From: an uncultured SAR86 cluster bacterium
Lineage (GTDB): Bacteria; Pseudomonadota; Gammaproteobacteria; Magnimaribacterales; D2472
DNA: 64,000 nt
Assembly (NCBI GenBank): GCA_902541365.1
Contig: CACBQK010000003.1
Location: 1-64,000, forward strand
Direction: 5' to 3'
Notes under the pieces: generated by a model
The model's database searches: none
What the model saw: only the letters and a program-made list of their open reading frames with translations
What the model was told of the DNA's origin: nothing
Position numbers and translations under genes: made by a program
Shown: positions 1-15,405 of the stretch, piece by piece
How the letters are laid out: every line of letters begins with the position of its first letter
How positions within the stretch are numbered: the first letter of the stretch is position 1

Positions 1-2
1 AA

Positions 3-1316
3 ATGTGGAATATATTTGATTCTTCGCAAAACTCTCAATCACTAATAGATTTTGTAAGGGGTGCTGAGGTATCAAATAAAAGCGCTGATCTGCTAAGTCT
101 TAATGGTATTTTTAGAGCAGAAACTAAAAACATTAAATATGCTTATGGATTTCAAATTAACAATGAGAATCTCGATATATTTTATGATGAAATAAGCCGA
201 GCTGAATTTGATGCTGATGGAAAGCTCATCAAAACAGCTGACCTCTTCTTTCTTGGCGGAGGCAAAAATGTATCAAAAAGTAGAAATGGTAAGGCCCTTT
301 TTGTTGAAGCTGAGCGGAGATTTCTTGAAGCACTTGATATAAGAATTGCAGGACGTTACGAAGAGATGAAAAATGAATCATCATTCGATCCAAAATTATC
401 AATGAAATACCAATTTAATGAGTCTTTGACGTTAAGATTTTCAAGGGGAAGTGCATTTTCAGCTCCATCTATGGCTCAAATGTTTTCTAGCCAAATTAAT
501 CTTGGAAGCGTAAGAGATATCGATGACTCAGTATTTGTAAGGCAAGCTTCGATCGGCAATCCTGACTTAAAACCCTCAACATCATCTAATCAAAATTTTG
601 GATTAATTTTCCAAAAAGATAGTTATAAGTTTTCAATTGATTACTGGGAAGTTAATTACGATGATCGTATTGAAGTTGAAAGTGCTCAAGCTTTGTTAAC
701 TCAAGATCCCTTTGGCCCAAGTATCACAAGAAATGAATTTGGTGATCTCATTGGTGTGACGACGACTTATTTCAATGAGGAGAATACAAAGATTAGTGGT
801 ACAGACTTTCAATTTGACTATATATTTGAGTTAAATAATTACTCGCCGATAAGTCTCAGAGTTAAAGGAACTATATTTGATGAATTCTTGACGCCGCAAA
901 TTACTGCAGATGGCTTATCAAAGATGATTAACAGGGTTGGTAAATTTAATTACGATTCCCATACCCACTCTCTTCCAAAAAAACGTCTGAATGCTTTTAT
1001 GGACTGGGAGCACAATGGTTACCTTTTGAGCTTAATCACAAGATATGTAGATGAATATACCAACCAGCGACCTATTACAGGTCTTGGAGCAAGTCTAGGA
1101 TACAAGAATAAAGTTAATTCCTTTTTGGTGTTTGATATCTCAGCCAGAAAATCAATAGATCTTAATGAGGGTAATATCAATTTTGGTATTGCGATAATTA
1201 ATGCGCTGGATGAATCTGCTCCTAGATTGTATGATGCTCCCGATTTCAGCTTTGATACAAGAGTTCATGATCCTCGTGGAAGACTTGTTAATCTAAATCT
1301 GGAATATAATTTTTAA
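3..1316 (+). CDS. TonB-dependent receptor, C-terminal part (5' end truncated by window)
   Basis: Beta-barrel-like ORF with TonB receptor motifs (RFSRGSAFSAPSMAQMF, NPDLKPSTSSNQNFGLIF) and terminal aromatic residue (LNLEYNF); open at window edge. Confidence 0.88.
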   Translation: MWNIFDSSQNSQSLIDFVRGAEVSNKSADLLSLNGIFRAETKNIKYAYGFQINNENLDIFYDEISRAEFDADGKLIKTADLFFLGGGKNVSKSRNGKALFVEAERRFLEALDIRIAGRYEEMKNESSFDPKLSMKYQFNESLTLRFSRGSAFSAPSMAQMFSSQINLGSVRDIDDSVFVRQASIGNPDLKPSTSSNQNFGLIFQKDSYKFSIDYWEVNYDDRIEVESAQALLTQDPFGPSITRNEFGDLIGVTTTYFNEENTKISGTDFQFDYIFELNNYSPISLRVKGTIFDEFLTPQITADGLSKMINRVGKFNYDSHTHSLPKKRLNAFMDWEHNGYLLSLITRYVDEYTNQRPITGLGASLGYKNKVNSFLVFDISARKSIDLNEGNINFGIAIINALDESAPRLYDAPDFSFDTRVHDPRGRLVNLNLEYNF

Positions 1317-1340
1317 CCTCAAAATAGTAAGAGCAAATTA

Positions 1341-2810
1341 GTGAATTTCCTAGAATACTCTATTGATCAAATCTTAGAAGAAAATCAAATTCCTCATACT
1401 TGGTCCAAATCAGTTAAAAATGAGGTGACTGGATTACAGCTTGAAAAAAATATAGATAGAAAAGATTTGTCAGAGGCAGATTTTGTAACTATTGATGGAA
1501 AGGATGCAAAAGATTTTGATGATGCAGTCCTCTGCAAAAAGTTAAAGACAGGATACAAATTATCGGTTGCAATAGCTGATGTTAGCAGCCTTGTTAGGCC
1601 TGGGAGTGAAATAGACAAGGCAGCAAAAGAAAGAGGAACTTCTATTTATTTTCCAAATACTGTTATACCCATGTTGCCGGAAGAAATAAGTAATGATTTA
1701 TGTTCTCTTGTACCAAATAAAATCAGAAATGTTGTTGTTTCAGATATTACTTTTGATACTGATGGTGAGATTAAAGATTATGATTTTTATGAAGCTAAGA
1801 TTGAATCAAAATATAGACTGACATATTCAGAGGTTGAAGAAGCTATTCTAAGAAAGAAAAAAATTGGTTCAACAAGTGTTAATGGGTCTATTAATGCTCT
1901 TAAAGATTTAACAATCGCCCTCCTTGATAAACGCGCGAAAAGGAATGCTTTAGAAATTGAATCAAATGAACCAATATTGAAAATAAATAATATAGGAGAA
2001 GTTGAGGCAATAAAGCTTTCAAGGAGAATGTTTGCCCATCAGATGATTGAAGAAGCCATGATAGCCGCAAATATATGCGCGATCATGTTCGTAAAAAGTT
2101 CATTAGAGATATCAATAAATAGATTTCATGATAAGCCAGATGCAGATAAGTTATTGGCACTATTTGAAAAATTTCAAAGCTTTGGATTAAAAAGATCTGA
2201 TGACCCAATAATTTTGCTACAACGATGTATTGAGATTGCAAAAAGAAGTGAAAATGCAACTTCTCTTCAAAGCCTTATTTTGCAGGGTCTTCCAAGAGCG
2301 ATTTATTCTTCAAAAAAATCTAGTCACTTTGGCCTTCAGCTTGAGGAATATTCTCATTTCACATCCCCGATAAGAAGATATCCAGATCTAATAATTCACA
2401 GACTAATAAAATCAATTTTAAAGAAAGAAAAAGTACATTTTGATGAAGAAGCTTTCGAGGAGGAATGCGGAAATTTATCTGATTTAGAAAAAAGAGCTGA
2501 AAAATCATCTAGGCAAGTAACTCAGCAATTAATTTGTTTTTTCTTAAAAGAAAGAGTTGGAAATGTCATGCCAGCAAGAGTAGTTGGCGTAACTCATTTT
2601 GGAGTGTTTTGTGAATTAGAAGGTTTCTTTGTCTCAGGATTAATGCATGTATCAGACCTTAAAGATGATCATTATGTATATAGTGAGAGAAATAATATAC
2701 TGAAAGGTAGAAGATCTGGTAAAACATTCAAGATAGGAGATCAATTCAATGTAAGGATTGATGCAGTTATTCCAGAAGAGAGAAAAATAATATTATCTAA
2801 AAATAAATAA
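1341..2810 (+). CDS. rnr: RNB-domain exoribonuclease, RNase R type, lacking N-terminal CSD/OB domains
   Basis: RNB motifs VTIDGKDAKDFDDAV, RGTSIYFPNTVIPMLPEEISNDLCSL, HFTSPIRRYPDLIIHR plus C-terminal S1 domain; GTG start; upstream neighbour of rlmB as in gammaproteobacteria. Confidence 0.9.
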   Translation: MNFLEYSIDQILEENQIPHTWSKSVKNEVTGLQLEKNIDRKDLSEADFVTIDGKDAKDFDDAVLCKKLKTGYKLSVAIADVSSLVRPGSEIDKAAKERGTSIYFPNTVIPMLPEEISNDLCSLVPNKIRNVVVSDITFDTDGEIKDYDFYEAKIESKYRLTYSEVEEAILRKKKIGSTSVNGSINALKDLTIALLDKRAKRNALEIESNEPILKINNIGEVEAIKLSRRMFAHQMIEEAMIAANICAIMFVKSSLEISINRFHDKPDADKLLALFEKFQSFGLKRSDDPIILLQRCIEIAKRSENATSLQSLILQGLPRAIYSSKKSSHFGLQLEEYSHFTSPIRRYPDLIIHRLIKSILKKEKVHFDEEAFEEECGNLSDLEKRAEKSSRQVTQQLICFFLKERVGNVMPARVVGVTHFGVFCELEGFFVSGLMHVSDLKDDHYVYSERNNILKGRRSGKTFKIGDQFNVRIDAVIPEERKIILSKNK

Positions 2811-3523
2811 TGAAAACTGACAGCAAAATAAGAGAAGGCTTTCATTCAATCGAAATTCTTCTGAAAAATAAGCCAGAAGTTATTAAAAAAGTTCTTGTTC
2901 CTGAGGCAAGAGAAGATGTAAGAATGCTTAAGTTGCTTCAAAAGTGCTCTGATAATGGTGTTGCTGTAGAAAAATCAAAGAAAATTAAAAAAAACCCACA
3001 AGCGATTGTATCTTCAATGGATATCGGTGATTTAAAAGATCTAAAAAATTATTTAGAAAACCTTTCTAGTGGCGTCCCAATATTTGTGGTATTAGATAAT
3101 GTAATTGATCCAAGAAATATGGGTGCAATCATGAGATCTTCTGCAATTTATGGGGTAGATGGAATTATTATTAACAAAAATCATTGTTCTCCCTTAACAG
3201 AAGTTGTTCATAGAACATCTAGTGGTGGGTCAGATTTACTAAAGATTTATATGGTTTCTAATCTTATAAACTGTGTTAAGGCGCTTCAAGATTTCGGAAT
3301 CGAAGTAATTGGTTTAAGTGAACATTCTGATAAAACAATTGATCAACTTAGTTTGTCTGGAGCAGCGCTTGTATTGGGATCTGAAGAAAAAGGCATAAGA
3401 GAAAAAACGCTCTCTAATTGTGATCATAAAGTAAATTTAGTTAGAAATGATAAAATAAACAGCTTAAATGTTGCTGTTGCAGCAGGAATAGCCTTAAGCG
3501 AAATAAAAAAAACTAATGGCTAG
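2810..3523 (+). CDS. rlmB: 23S rRNA (guanosine-2'-O-)-methyltransferase RlmB, TrmH/SpoU family
   Basis: SpoU motifs VLDNVIDPRNMGAIMRSS, LVLGSEEKGIRE, SLNVAVAAGIAL; follows rnr. Confidence 0.92.
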   Translation: MKTDSKIREGFHSIEILLKNKPEVIKKVLVPEAREDVRMLKLLQKCSDNGVAVEKSKKIKKNPQAIVSSMDIGDLKDLKNYLENLSSGVPIFVVLDNVIDPRNMGAIMRSSAIYGVDGIIINKNHCSPLTEVVHRTSSGGSDLLKIYMVSNLINCVKALQDFGIEVIGLSEHSDKTIDQLSLSGAALVLGSEEKGIREKTLSNCDHKVNLVRNDKINSLNVAVAAGIALSEIKKTNG

Positions 3524-3551
3524 AAAATATATATTAGATTAGACTTTATCA

Positions 3552-4466
3552 ATGCTTAAACAAAGGACACTTAGAAATTCTATAAAGGCTTCAGGAATAG
3601 GACTTCATTCCGGTAAACAAGTTAATATTGAACTCCATCCAGCTGATGCAAATACTGGAATTAGATTCGTAAGGACTGATCTAGAACCACATCTTGAAAT
3701 TCATGCTACTGCAAGAGAAGTTGGTTTCACAACATTATCTACAACGCTGGGGTCTGGCGAACATAAAATATCAACAATAGAGCACCTCTTATCAGCAATT
3801 GCGGGACTTGGCATAGATAATTGTCTTATTGAAGTTGATGGCCCTGAAATGCCTATCATGGATGGAAGCGCAGGACCCTTTGTTTTTCTTCTCCAAGCTG
3901 CAGGAATTGCTGATCAGGATGAAAAAAAGAAATTTATAAAAGTTTTAAAAGAGGTAAGAGTTGAGCGAGACGATGCATACGCATTTATAAGACCATTTGA
4001 TGGCTTTAAGGTTTCATTTTCAATTGATTTCAATCATCCGGTACAAAGAAGATTTCCTGCTGAATCAACAATCGATTTTTCATCGACCTCTTTTGTAAGA
4101 GAAGTTTGCAGAGCAAGAACTTTTGGTTTTAATAAAGATGTTGAGATGTTACAAAAAAATAATCTAGCTTTAGGCGCTAGTGTTGCAAATGCAATCAATA
4201 TTGGAGAGGAAGAGATTATCAATGAAGAAGGTCTTCGCTTTGATGATGAGTTTGTGAAGCACAAGATTCTTGATGCAATTGGAGATCTTTATTTGCTGGG
4301 TCACAACCTTATTGGGCAGTATGTTGGATATAAGTCAGGTCATGCATTAAATAATAGTTTACTGAGAAAGATCAGCGAAACAGAAGATGCTTTTGAGGTA
4401 ATTGAGTTTGATAATATTGATGAGGCTCCAATTTCATATGTAAGGCCGCCTTTCGAAGGTCTCTAG
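3552..4466 (+). CDS. lpxC: UDP-3-O-acyl-N-acetylglucosamine deacetylase
   Basis: [61 protein letters not shown] motifs. Confidence 0.97.
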   Translation: MLKQRTLRNSIKASGIGLHSGKQVNIELHPADANTGIRFVRTDLEPHLEIHATAREVGFTTLSTTLGSGEHKISTIEHLLSAIAGLGIDNCLIEVDGPEMPIMDGSAGPFVFLLQAAGIADQDEKKKFIKVLKEVRVERDDAYAFIRPFDGFKVSFSIDFNHPVQRRFPAESTIDFSSTSFVREVCRARTFGFNKDVEMLQKNNLALGASVANAINIGEEEIINEEGLRFDDEFVKHKILDAIGDLYLLGHNLIGQYVGYKSGHALNNSLLRKISETEDAFEVIEFDNIDEAPISYVRPPFEGL

Positions 4467-4475
4467 AATAAAAAA

Positions 4476-7181
4476 ATGTTCGGTTTTATTGGCAAAATCT
4501 TTGGAACGAGTAACGATAGAAATCTGAAAAGAATGCAAAAGTTTGTTGATGCTATCAACAGCTTAGATGAAGATTATAGCTCCAAAGAAGATAGCTTCTA
4601 TAGTGCATTAAAATCAGATTTATCTAAAAAGTTCTCCCAAAATAATGACTTATACTCAATACTTCCTGAAGCATTCGCTGCTGTAAGAGAAGCTGGCAAA
4701 AGAACTATTGGTCTCAGACATTTTGATGCACAAATGCTTGGTGGGATTGCTCTTGCAGAGGGAAATATAGCTGAGATGAAAACTGGTGAGGGAAAGACTC
4801 TCGTCGCTACACTACCAACTTTCCTTAATTCTGCAATGGGTAATAAGGTTATCTTAGTTACTGTAAATGACTATCTTGCAAAAAGAGATGCAGAATGGAT
4901 GCGTCCTATTTATGAATTCTTAGGTCTTTCTGTGGGTGTTATTTATTCTGGTCAAGAATTAAGTGAGAAAGCAGCAGCCTATGACTGCGATGTCATATAT
5001 GCCACAAATAATGAGCTTGGGTTTGATTATTTAAGAGATAATATGGCTCTTAGAGCAGAGGACAGAGTTCAGTGCTCACTTGATTTTGCAATTGTCGATG
5101 AAGTTGATTCAATTTTGATTGATGAGGCAAGAACGCCTCTTATTATTTCTGGTCCGAGTAATGAAAGCTCAGAGATTTATTCACATATTAAGTCAATTGT
5201 TCCCAAACTAAAAAGGCAGTTAAGAGAAGAGACTGAAGAAGAGCCATTAGAGGAGAGCGAAATTGGCCATTACATAATTGATGAAAAAAATAGAAATATC
5301 GACCTCACTGATGAAGGTTATATGTTAGTTGAGTCTCTCTTAGAGGATATGGATATATTATCTAGTTCTGGAAATCTCTATTCTGTATCAAATATAAAGA
5401 TAATGAGATTTGTTCAAGCTACATTAAGAGCAAATTTTTTATATAACAGAGATGTTCACTATCTTGTAAGAAATGGTGAAGTAGTCTTGATTGATGAGCA
5501 TACGGGAAGAAGTATGCCAGGCAGGAGAATATCTGAGGGTGTTCATCAAGCACTTGAATGTAAGGAAAATGTAACTATTCAGAGAGAATCACAAACTCTT
5601 GCATCTACTACTTTCCAGAACTTCTTTAGGCTTTTTGATACCTTATCTGGAATGACTGGTACTGCTGATACTGAGGCATTAGAATTCAATCAGATCTATG
5701 GCCTTAATGTTGTTGTAATACCAACAAATAAAAAAATGATCAGAGATGATCAGGATGATCTTGTTTTCCTTTCTAAAACTGCCAAGTATAAAGCTCTCAT
5801 AAAAAAGATTGAGGAGCTAAGAGAAAGTCATGTTCCGGTTCTAGTTGGAACAGTTTCAGTTGAGTCCTCTGAAGAAGTTTCAAATCTTCTTAAGAAGAAA
5901 AATATTCCTCATCAGGTTTTAAATGCCAAACAGCACGAAAGAGAAGCAGAAGTAATTGCAAATGCAGGTAAGCCAGGAGTTGTTACAATCGCTACCAACA
6001 TGGCAGGTCGTGGAACAGATATTGTCCTTGGAGGTAAAAAAGAGAACAACAAAGAATGGGAATCCAGCCATCAGACAGTTTTGGATGCAGGTGGTCTATG
6101 TATATTGGGTACTGAAAGGCATGAGTCAAGGAGAATAGATAATCAGCTTCGCGGACGTTCCGGAAGACAAGGAGATCCAGGTAGCTCGCAGTTTTTTCTA
6201 TCTTTAGAGGATGATCTATTAAGGCTTTTCATTACAGATAGTAGGAGAGCATTATTTGAGAGAATAGGAATGGGAGATGATCACATTGAGCACAAAATGC
6301 TTTCGCGCGGAATTGAGAATGCACAAAAGCGCATAGAAAACCGTAATTTTGATATTCGAAAAAACTTGCTTGAATATGACGATGTTGCAAATGATCAAAG
6401 GACCGCAATTTATGCTCTTAGAAATGATCTGCTTGAAGAAGATGATATTGAAGAAACAATTCAGGGGCTAATTGAGGAAAGCTTTGAAAATTCAATATAT
6501 TCCTTTATTCCATTTGAATCAGTTGAATCACAATGGAAAACTTCAGAACTTGATCAATTCCTAAAAGAAAGTTTTCAATTCAATAAAGAGTTTAAGCCCG
6601 TCATAGACAACGATAAGTCTTTAGGTGTTGAAGAAATTAAAAATATTATTATTTCAGAAGCTAAAGATATGTATAAATCAAAATTTGAACATATTGGCGA
6701 GCAAAGGAAGCTTTTAGAAAAACAAATCATGCTGCAGGTACTTGATGTCCACTGGAAAGAACATTTAGCAGAAATGGATCATCTTCGACAAAGTGTAGGT
6801 CTGAGAGCATATGCTCAAAAAAATCCTAAAAATGAATACAAAAGAGAAGCTTTTAATATGTTTGAGAACATGCTGGATGAAATAAATTCAGAAACTGTAA
6901 GAATCTTATTCAATATTCAAATTGCTACTAAAGAAGAAATAGAAAAAATTGAAAAAGATAATCTTAAAAATGCTGAAAAAAATCTGGAGCTGAAAAAGAA
7001 TGAAGATCCATCTCAGATTGCTCAAAGTCCTGAAAAACATCATAAAACTGAACAAGTCATAGCATCAGAAAAGATTGGAAGGAATGAGCTTGTAAAAATA
7101 ACTAATGGTGAAGAAACTAAAGAGATGAAGTATAAAAAAGCTAAGTCATTAATCGAGACTGGTGGATGGAGAATAATTTAG
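4476..7181 (+). CDS. secA: Protein translocase ATPase SecA
   Basis: GEGKTLVATLP, IVDEVDSILIDEARTPLIISG, NMAGRGTDIVLGG; 901 aa; next to lpxC. Confidence 0.98.
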   Translation: MFGFIGKIFGTSNDRNLKRMQKFVDAINSLDEDYSSKEDSFYSALKSDLSKKFSQNNDLYSILPEAFAAVREAGKRTIGLRHFDAQMLGGIALAEGNIAEMKTGEGKTLVATLPTFLNSAMGNKVILVTVNDYLAKRDAEWMRPIYEFLGLSVGVIYSGQELSEKAAAYDCDVIYATNNELGFDYLRDNMALRAEDRVQCSLDFAIVDEVDSILIDEARTPLIISGPSNESSEIYSHIKSIVPKLKRQLREETEEEPLEESEIGHYIIDEKNRNIDLTDEGYMLVESLLEDMDILSSSGNLYSVSNIKIMRFVQATLRANFLYNRDVHYLVRNGEVVLIDEHTGRSMPGRRISEGVHQALECKENVTIQRESQTLASTTFQNFFRLFDTLSGMTGTADTEALEFNQIYGLNVVVIPTNKKMIRDDQDDLVFLSKTAKYKALIKKIEELRESHVPVLVGTVSVESSEEVSNLLKKKNIPHQVLNAKQHEREAEVIANAGKPGVVTIATNMAGRGTDIVLGGKKENNKEWESSHQTVLDAGGLCILGTERHESRRIDNQLRGRSGRQGDPGSSQFFLSLEDDLLRLFITDSRRALFERIGMGDDHIEHKMLSRGIENAQKRIENRNFDIRKNLLEYDDVANDQRTAIYALRNDLLEEDDIEETIQGLIEESFENSIYSFIPFESVESQWKTSELDQFLKESFQFNKEFKPVIDNDKSLGVEEIKNIIISEAKDMYKSKFEHIGEQRKLLEKQIMLQVLDVHWKEHLAEMDHLRQSVGLRAYAQKNPKNEYKREAFNMFENMLDEINSETVRILFNIQIATKEEIEKIEKDNLKNAEKNLELKKNEDPSQIAQSPEKHHKTEQVIASEKIGRNELVKITNGEETKEMKYKKAKSLIETGGWRII

Positions 7182-7789
7182 GAAGAGAACATAGCAGCAT
7201 TGCTATAACACCTGACCTCTCCCATGAAAATATAAGTTCATATATAAATAATCTTGAATTAATAAGAAGGAATTCTCATAAAGTTGATTTTCTTATAATC
7301 CGAAATAAATCCTTGGATAGAGACGGGTATCAAAAATTAGCTGAAAGAATAATGGAATCATTGAATGGGAAAATGCCATGCATTCTTCATTTTGATAATT
7401 TAGATTCTTTTATGGGGATGAGTGATTTAATTAATGAAAGTTATGGCGTGCATTTTACAAGTTCTCTTTTGAAAGAATTAAAAAAGGATGATCTTAAGCA
7501 TTTTGAAAAAAAGAAGCTACTTGGTGGCTCTTGTCATAATGAAAAAGAGATATCTTTGGCTAGCAATTTAGGTTTAAATTATTGTATTTTGGGTCCTATC
7601 AAAGACAAGCTCATAGACAAAAAGATTATTACGAAAGGAATAGGTTGGGATAAATTTTCAGATATGGCTAAAAAATCTTTGATAAAAATCTATGCTATTG
7701 GAGGTTTAAGCAATGATGATTTAGAGATTGCTTCCAAACACTATGCATGTGGAATAGCAGGAATCTCAATGTTTAATCAATCCTCATAG
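7166..7789 (+). CDS. TenI/ThiE-like (thiamine phosphate synthase fold) protein, no Nudix domain
   Basis: [64 protein letters not shown] resemble the C-terminal TMP-synthase-like half of secA-adjacent MutT-TenI fusions. Confidence 0.7.
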   Translation: MENNLGREHSSIAITPDLSHENISSYINNLELIRRNSHKVDFLIIRNKSLDRDGYQKLAERIMESLNGKMPCILHFDNLDSFMGMSDLINESYGVHFTSSLLKELKKDDLKHFEKKKLLGGSCHNEKEISLASNLGLNYCILGPIKDKLIDKKIITKGIGWDKFSDMAKKSLIKIYAIGGLSNDDLEIASKHYACGIAGISMFNQSS

Positions 7790-7941
7790 AAATCTTCTGA
7801 CTGGATAGGTCTAGAGATCTTTTTTTCTTCATTAGCCCACTCACCCAAGTCAATGAGCTTACATTTCTTTGAGCAAAAAGGCCTATATTCATTGGAGCTG
7901 TCAATGCTCACTTTTTTTTCACAATTTGGACAGTTAATCAT
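7777..7941 (-). CDS. yacG: DNA gyrase inhibitor YacG (small zinc-binding protein, 54 aa)
   Basis: Not in the ORF track (<60 aa). My translation: [54 protein letters not shown]; CxxC...CxxxC zinc motif and LxxWxxEE; overlaps coaE 3' end. Confidence 0.9.
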   Translation of the reverse strand: MINCPNCEKKVSIDSSNEYRPFCSKKCKLIDLGEWANEEKKISRPIQSEDFYED

Positions 7942-8530
7942 TGTTTGCAAGAATTAAGTATTTTTTATGAATATCTTCTAGATTCATTAAAAATTCATCT
8001 TTAGTATCATTATTTTCAACTACATCATTAGCGATCTTATTCCTATCCTCAGATGAAGCCTGCGACTGAATTATTTTTAAGATCTGCTCTTCATTGGAGT
8101 TATCTCTTTTAGAGGCTCTTTCTATTTGGATTTCTTTTTTGCAATCTATTACCAAAACCCGATCATAAAATGAAGAACTGTTTGTTTCTGCTATAAGTGG
8201 AACAATAATAATCCTATATATACTATTTGAATTATTGATAAAGTTTAATATGCCATTTTGCACAATCGGATGAACTATTTCCTCCAACTTATTTTTCATT
8301 TCTGGATTTTGAAAAATATACTTTCTAAGAGCTTTTCTATCTATTTCAGAGTTTTCATCTAGAAAAGTTTCTCCGAAAATATCTAAAAACTTTTTGTATC
8401 CCTCTCCTTCTCTATCTAAGGCATTGTGGGCAAGATCATCAGCATCAATTACATCAATCTTTTTACTTTTGAAAAAATCTCCAGCTAAGCTTTTGCCTGA
8501 TCCAATTCCACCTGTTAAACCAATAAGCAT
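7934..8530 (-). CDS. coaE: Dephospho-CoA kinase
   Basis: [21 protein letters not shown]-loop, [19 protein letters not shown] motifs. Confidence 0.95.
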   Translation of the reverse strand: MLIGLTGGIGSGKSLAGDFFKSKKIDVIDADDLAHNALDREGEGYKKFLDIFGETFLDENSEIDRKALRKYIFQNPEMKNKLEEIVHPIVQNGILNFINNSNSIYRIIIVPLIAETNSSSFYDRVLVIDCKKEIQIERASKRDNSNEEQILKIIQSQASSEDRNKIANDVVENNDTKDEFLMNLEDIHKKYLILANND

Positions 8531-8532
8531 CT

Positions 8533-9009
8533 CTAAATATCCAAGTACTCTCCCTTCCCATAAAGAAGAGGTTTAGTATTACTATTTTTTATCACTTCAA
8601 CTACATCCCCAAAAAAAACACTATGAGATCCGTGACTGGTAATTTCTTTTATGGTGCATGAAATAACAGATTGTGAATTTTTTATGAAGCCTATATTGTT
8701 CTTAAAATCCCAAAAATCATTATCAAATCTCTTATCAGAAAGTTCGTCTGTTCCGCAAAGATTTGATATTTGGGTTTGCGAAGAAGACAAAAAGCTAATA
8801 TTGAAATTGGAATCTTTTTTTAAAGATGAATGAATGCTTGAGTCTTTATTTATGCAAACAAGAATAGAAGGTGGTTCAAACGATAATGATGTAACGGATG
8901 AAACTGTAATAGCATGATTTTCTTTTGTTTCATCATTATATGTAGACACGACACATACAGGATAAACAAGCTCTCTCAAAGCTAGTCTGAACTCTTCTTT
9001 AATATTCAT
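8533..9009 (-). CDS. Flavin reductase-like FMN-binding protein
   Basis: NHAITVSSVTSLSFEPPSILVCINKDSSIH...FNISFLSSSQ typical of the flavin_reduct family. Confidence 0.88.
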   Translation of the reverse strand: MNIKEEFRLALRELVYPVCVVSTYNDETKENHAITVSSVTSLSFEPPSILVCINKDSSIHSSLKKDSNFNISFLSSSQTQISNLCGTDELSDKRFDNDFWDFKNNIGFIKNSQSVISCTIKEITSHGSHSVFFGDVVEVIKNSNTKPLLYGKGEYLDI

Positions 9010-9052
9010 AGTTAGATTATGTGTACTTTTAATAATAAATCTAGCCTAAAAC

Positions 9053-9083
9053 AAAAAAAGCTCTCAATTTCTTGAGAGCTTTT
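9053..9083 (-). terminator. Rho-independent terminator of the rRNA operon
   Basis: Perfect 9-bp stem agctctcaa/ttgagagct with GAAA loop (minus-strand reading) followed by a T-run; directly downstream of 5S. Confidence 0.9.
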
Positions 9084-9092
9084 AAATCAAAA

Positions 9093-9209
9093 GCCTGACG
9101 ATGTCCTACTCTCACACAGGGAAGCCCTGCACTACCATCGGCGCTAGTTCGTTTCACTTCTGAGTTCGAAATGGGATCAGGTGGGACCAAACTGCTATTG
9201 TCATCAGGC
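9093..9209 (-). rRNA. rrf: 5S ribosomal RNA
   Basis: Reverse complement begins GCCTGATGACAATAGCAG and contains the conserved CGAACTCAGAAGTGAAACG region; position after 23S. Confidence 0.95.
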
Positions 9210-9277
9210 AAACTGGTATGCAATTTTTAAATCACTTAAGTTTATGTATTAAGTTACTTCGCATGTAAATCCTTCTT

Positions 9278-12174
<2,897 letters not shown>

Positions 12175-12303
12175 TTAAAAAGGTTATAGGTTTTTGAGAG
12201 TAACTTAATAAAATATATTAATTACTTTTAATTACTTGCAGTGATCTATGTGTAAAAAAAACTTTTACACAAGAAAATTACATACCAAAGATCATACATA
12301 TCA

Positions 12304-12352
12304 TGTTCTTTAAATTTGGTTACTCGTGTGGGCCTCAAATACAAAATTATTT
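12304..12352 (-). other. 3' arm of the 16S precursor processing stem (candidate RNase III site)
   Basis: tgttctttaaatttggttactcgtgtggg is the inverted copy of the leader segment at 13928-13983. Confidence 0.75.
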
Positions 12353-13887
<1,535 letters not shown>

Positions 13888-13927
13888 GATCAATGTGTCA
13901 CGTTTAAAAACTGTGACAAAGTTTTTT

Positions 13928-13983
13928 ATAATTTTCTCGTATTTTGAACACCCACACGAGTAACCAAATATGTTTAAAGAACA
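13928..13983 (-). other. 5' arm of the 16S precursor processing stem, including boxA-like GTTCTTTAAA
   Basis: Reverse complement TGTTCTTTAAACATATTTGGTTACTCGTGTGGG pairs with the spacer segment 12304-12352. Confidence 0.72.
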
Positions 13984-14048
13984 GCCGGCTCGCAGCCGGA
14001 AGGTGAATTCTACACGTTATTTAAGATAAAAGGAAACACTTTTTTCAG
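13984..14048 (-). promoter_or_regulatory. Candidate rRNA operon promoter region
   Basis: Only non-coding space between ilvC stop and rRNA leader; minus-strand TAGAAT -10-like box followed by a CCGGCTGCGAGCCGG hairpin; -35 weak. Confidence 0.4.

Positions 14049-15401
<1,353 letters not shown>

Positions 15402-15405
<4 letters not shown>

Noticed and set aside
1394-1618. Antisense ORF of 74 aa within rnr, plus similar antisense ORFs elsewhere (4034-4264, 19461-19979, 26659-26925, 51129-51536, 62169-62390)
   Set aside because: They are shadow frames opposite strongly conserved coding sequences, with low-complexity composition and no family signal
5956-6138. Overlapping 60-aa ORF on the same strand inside secA
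   Set aside because: Out of frame with a highly conserved SecA motif region
8394-8833. ORFs 8394-8576 and 8651-8833 antisense to coaE and the flavin reductase
   Set aside because: Both strands cannot plausibly be conserved here; the minus-strand proteins have clear families
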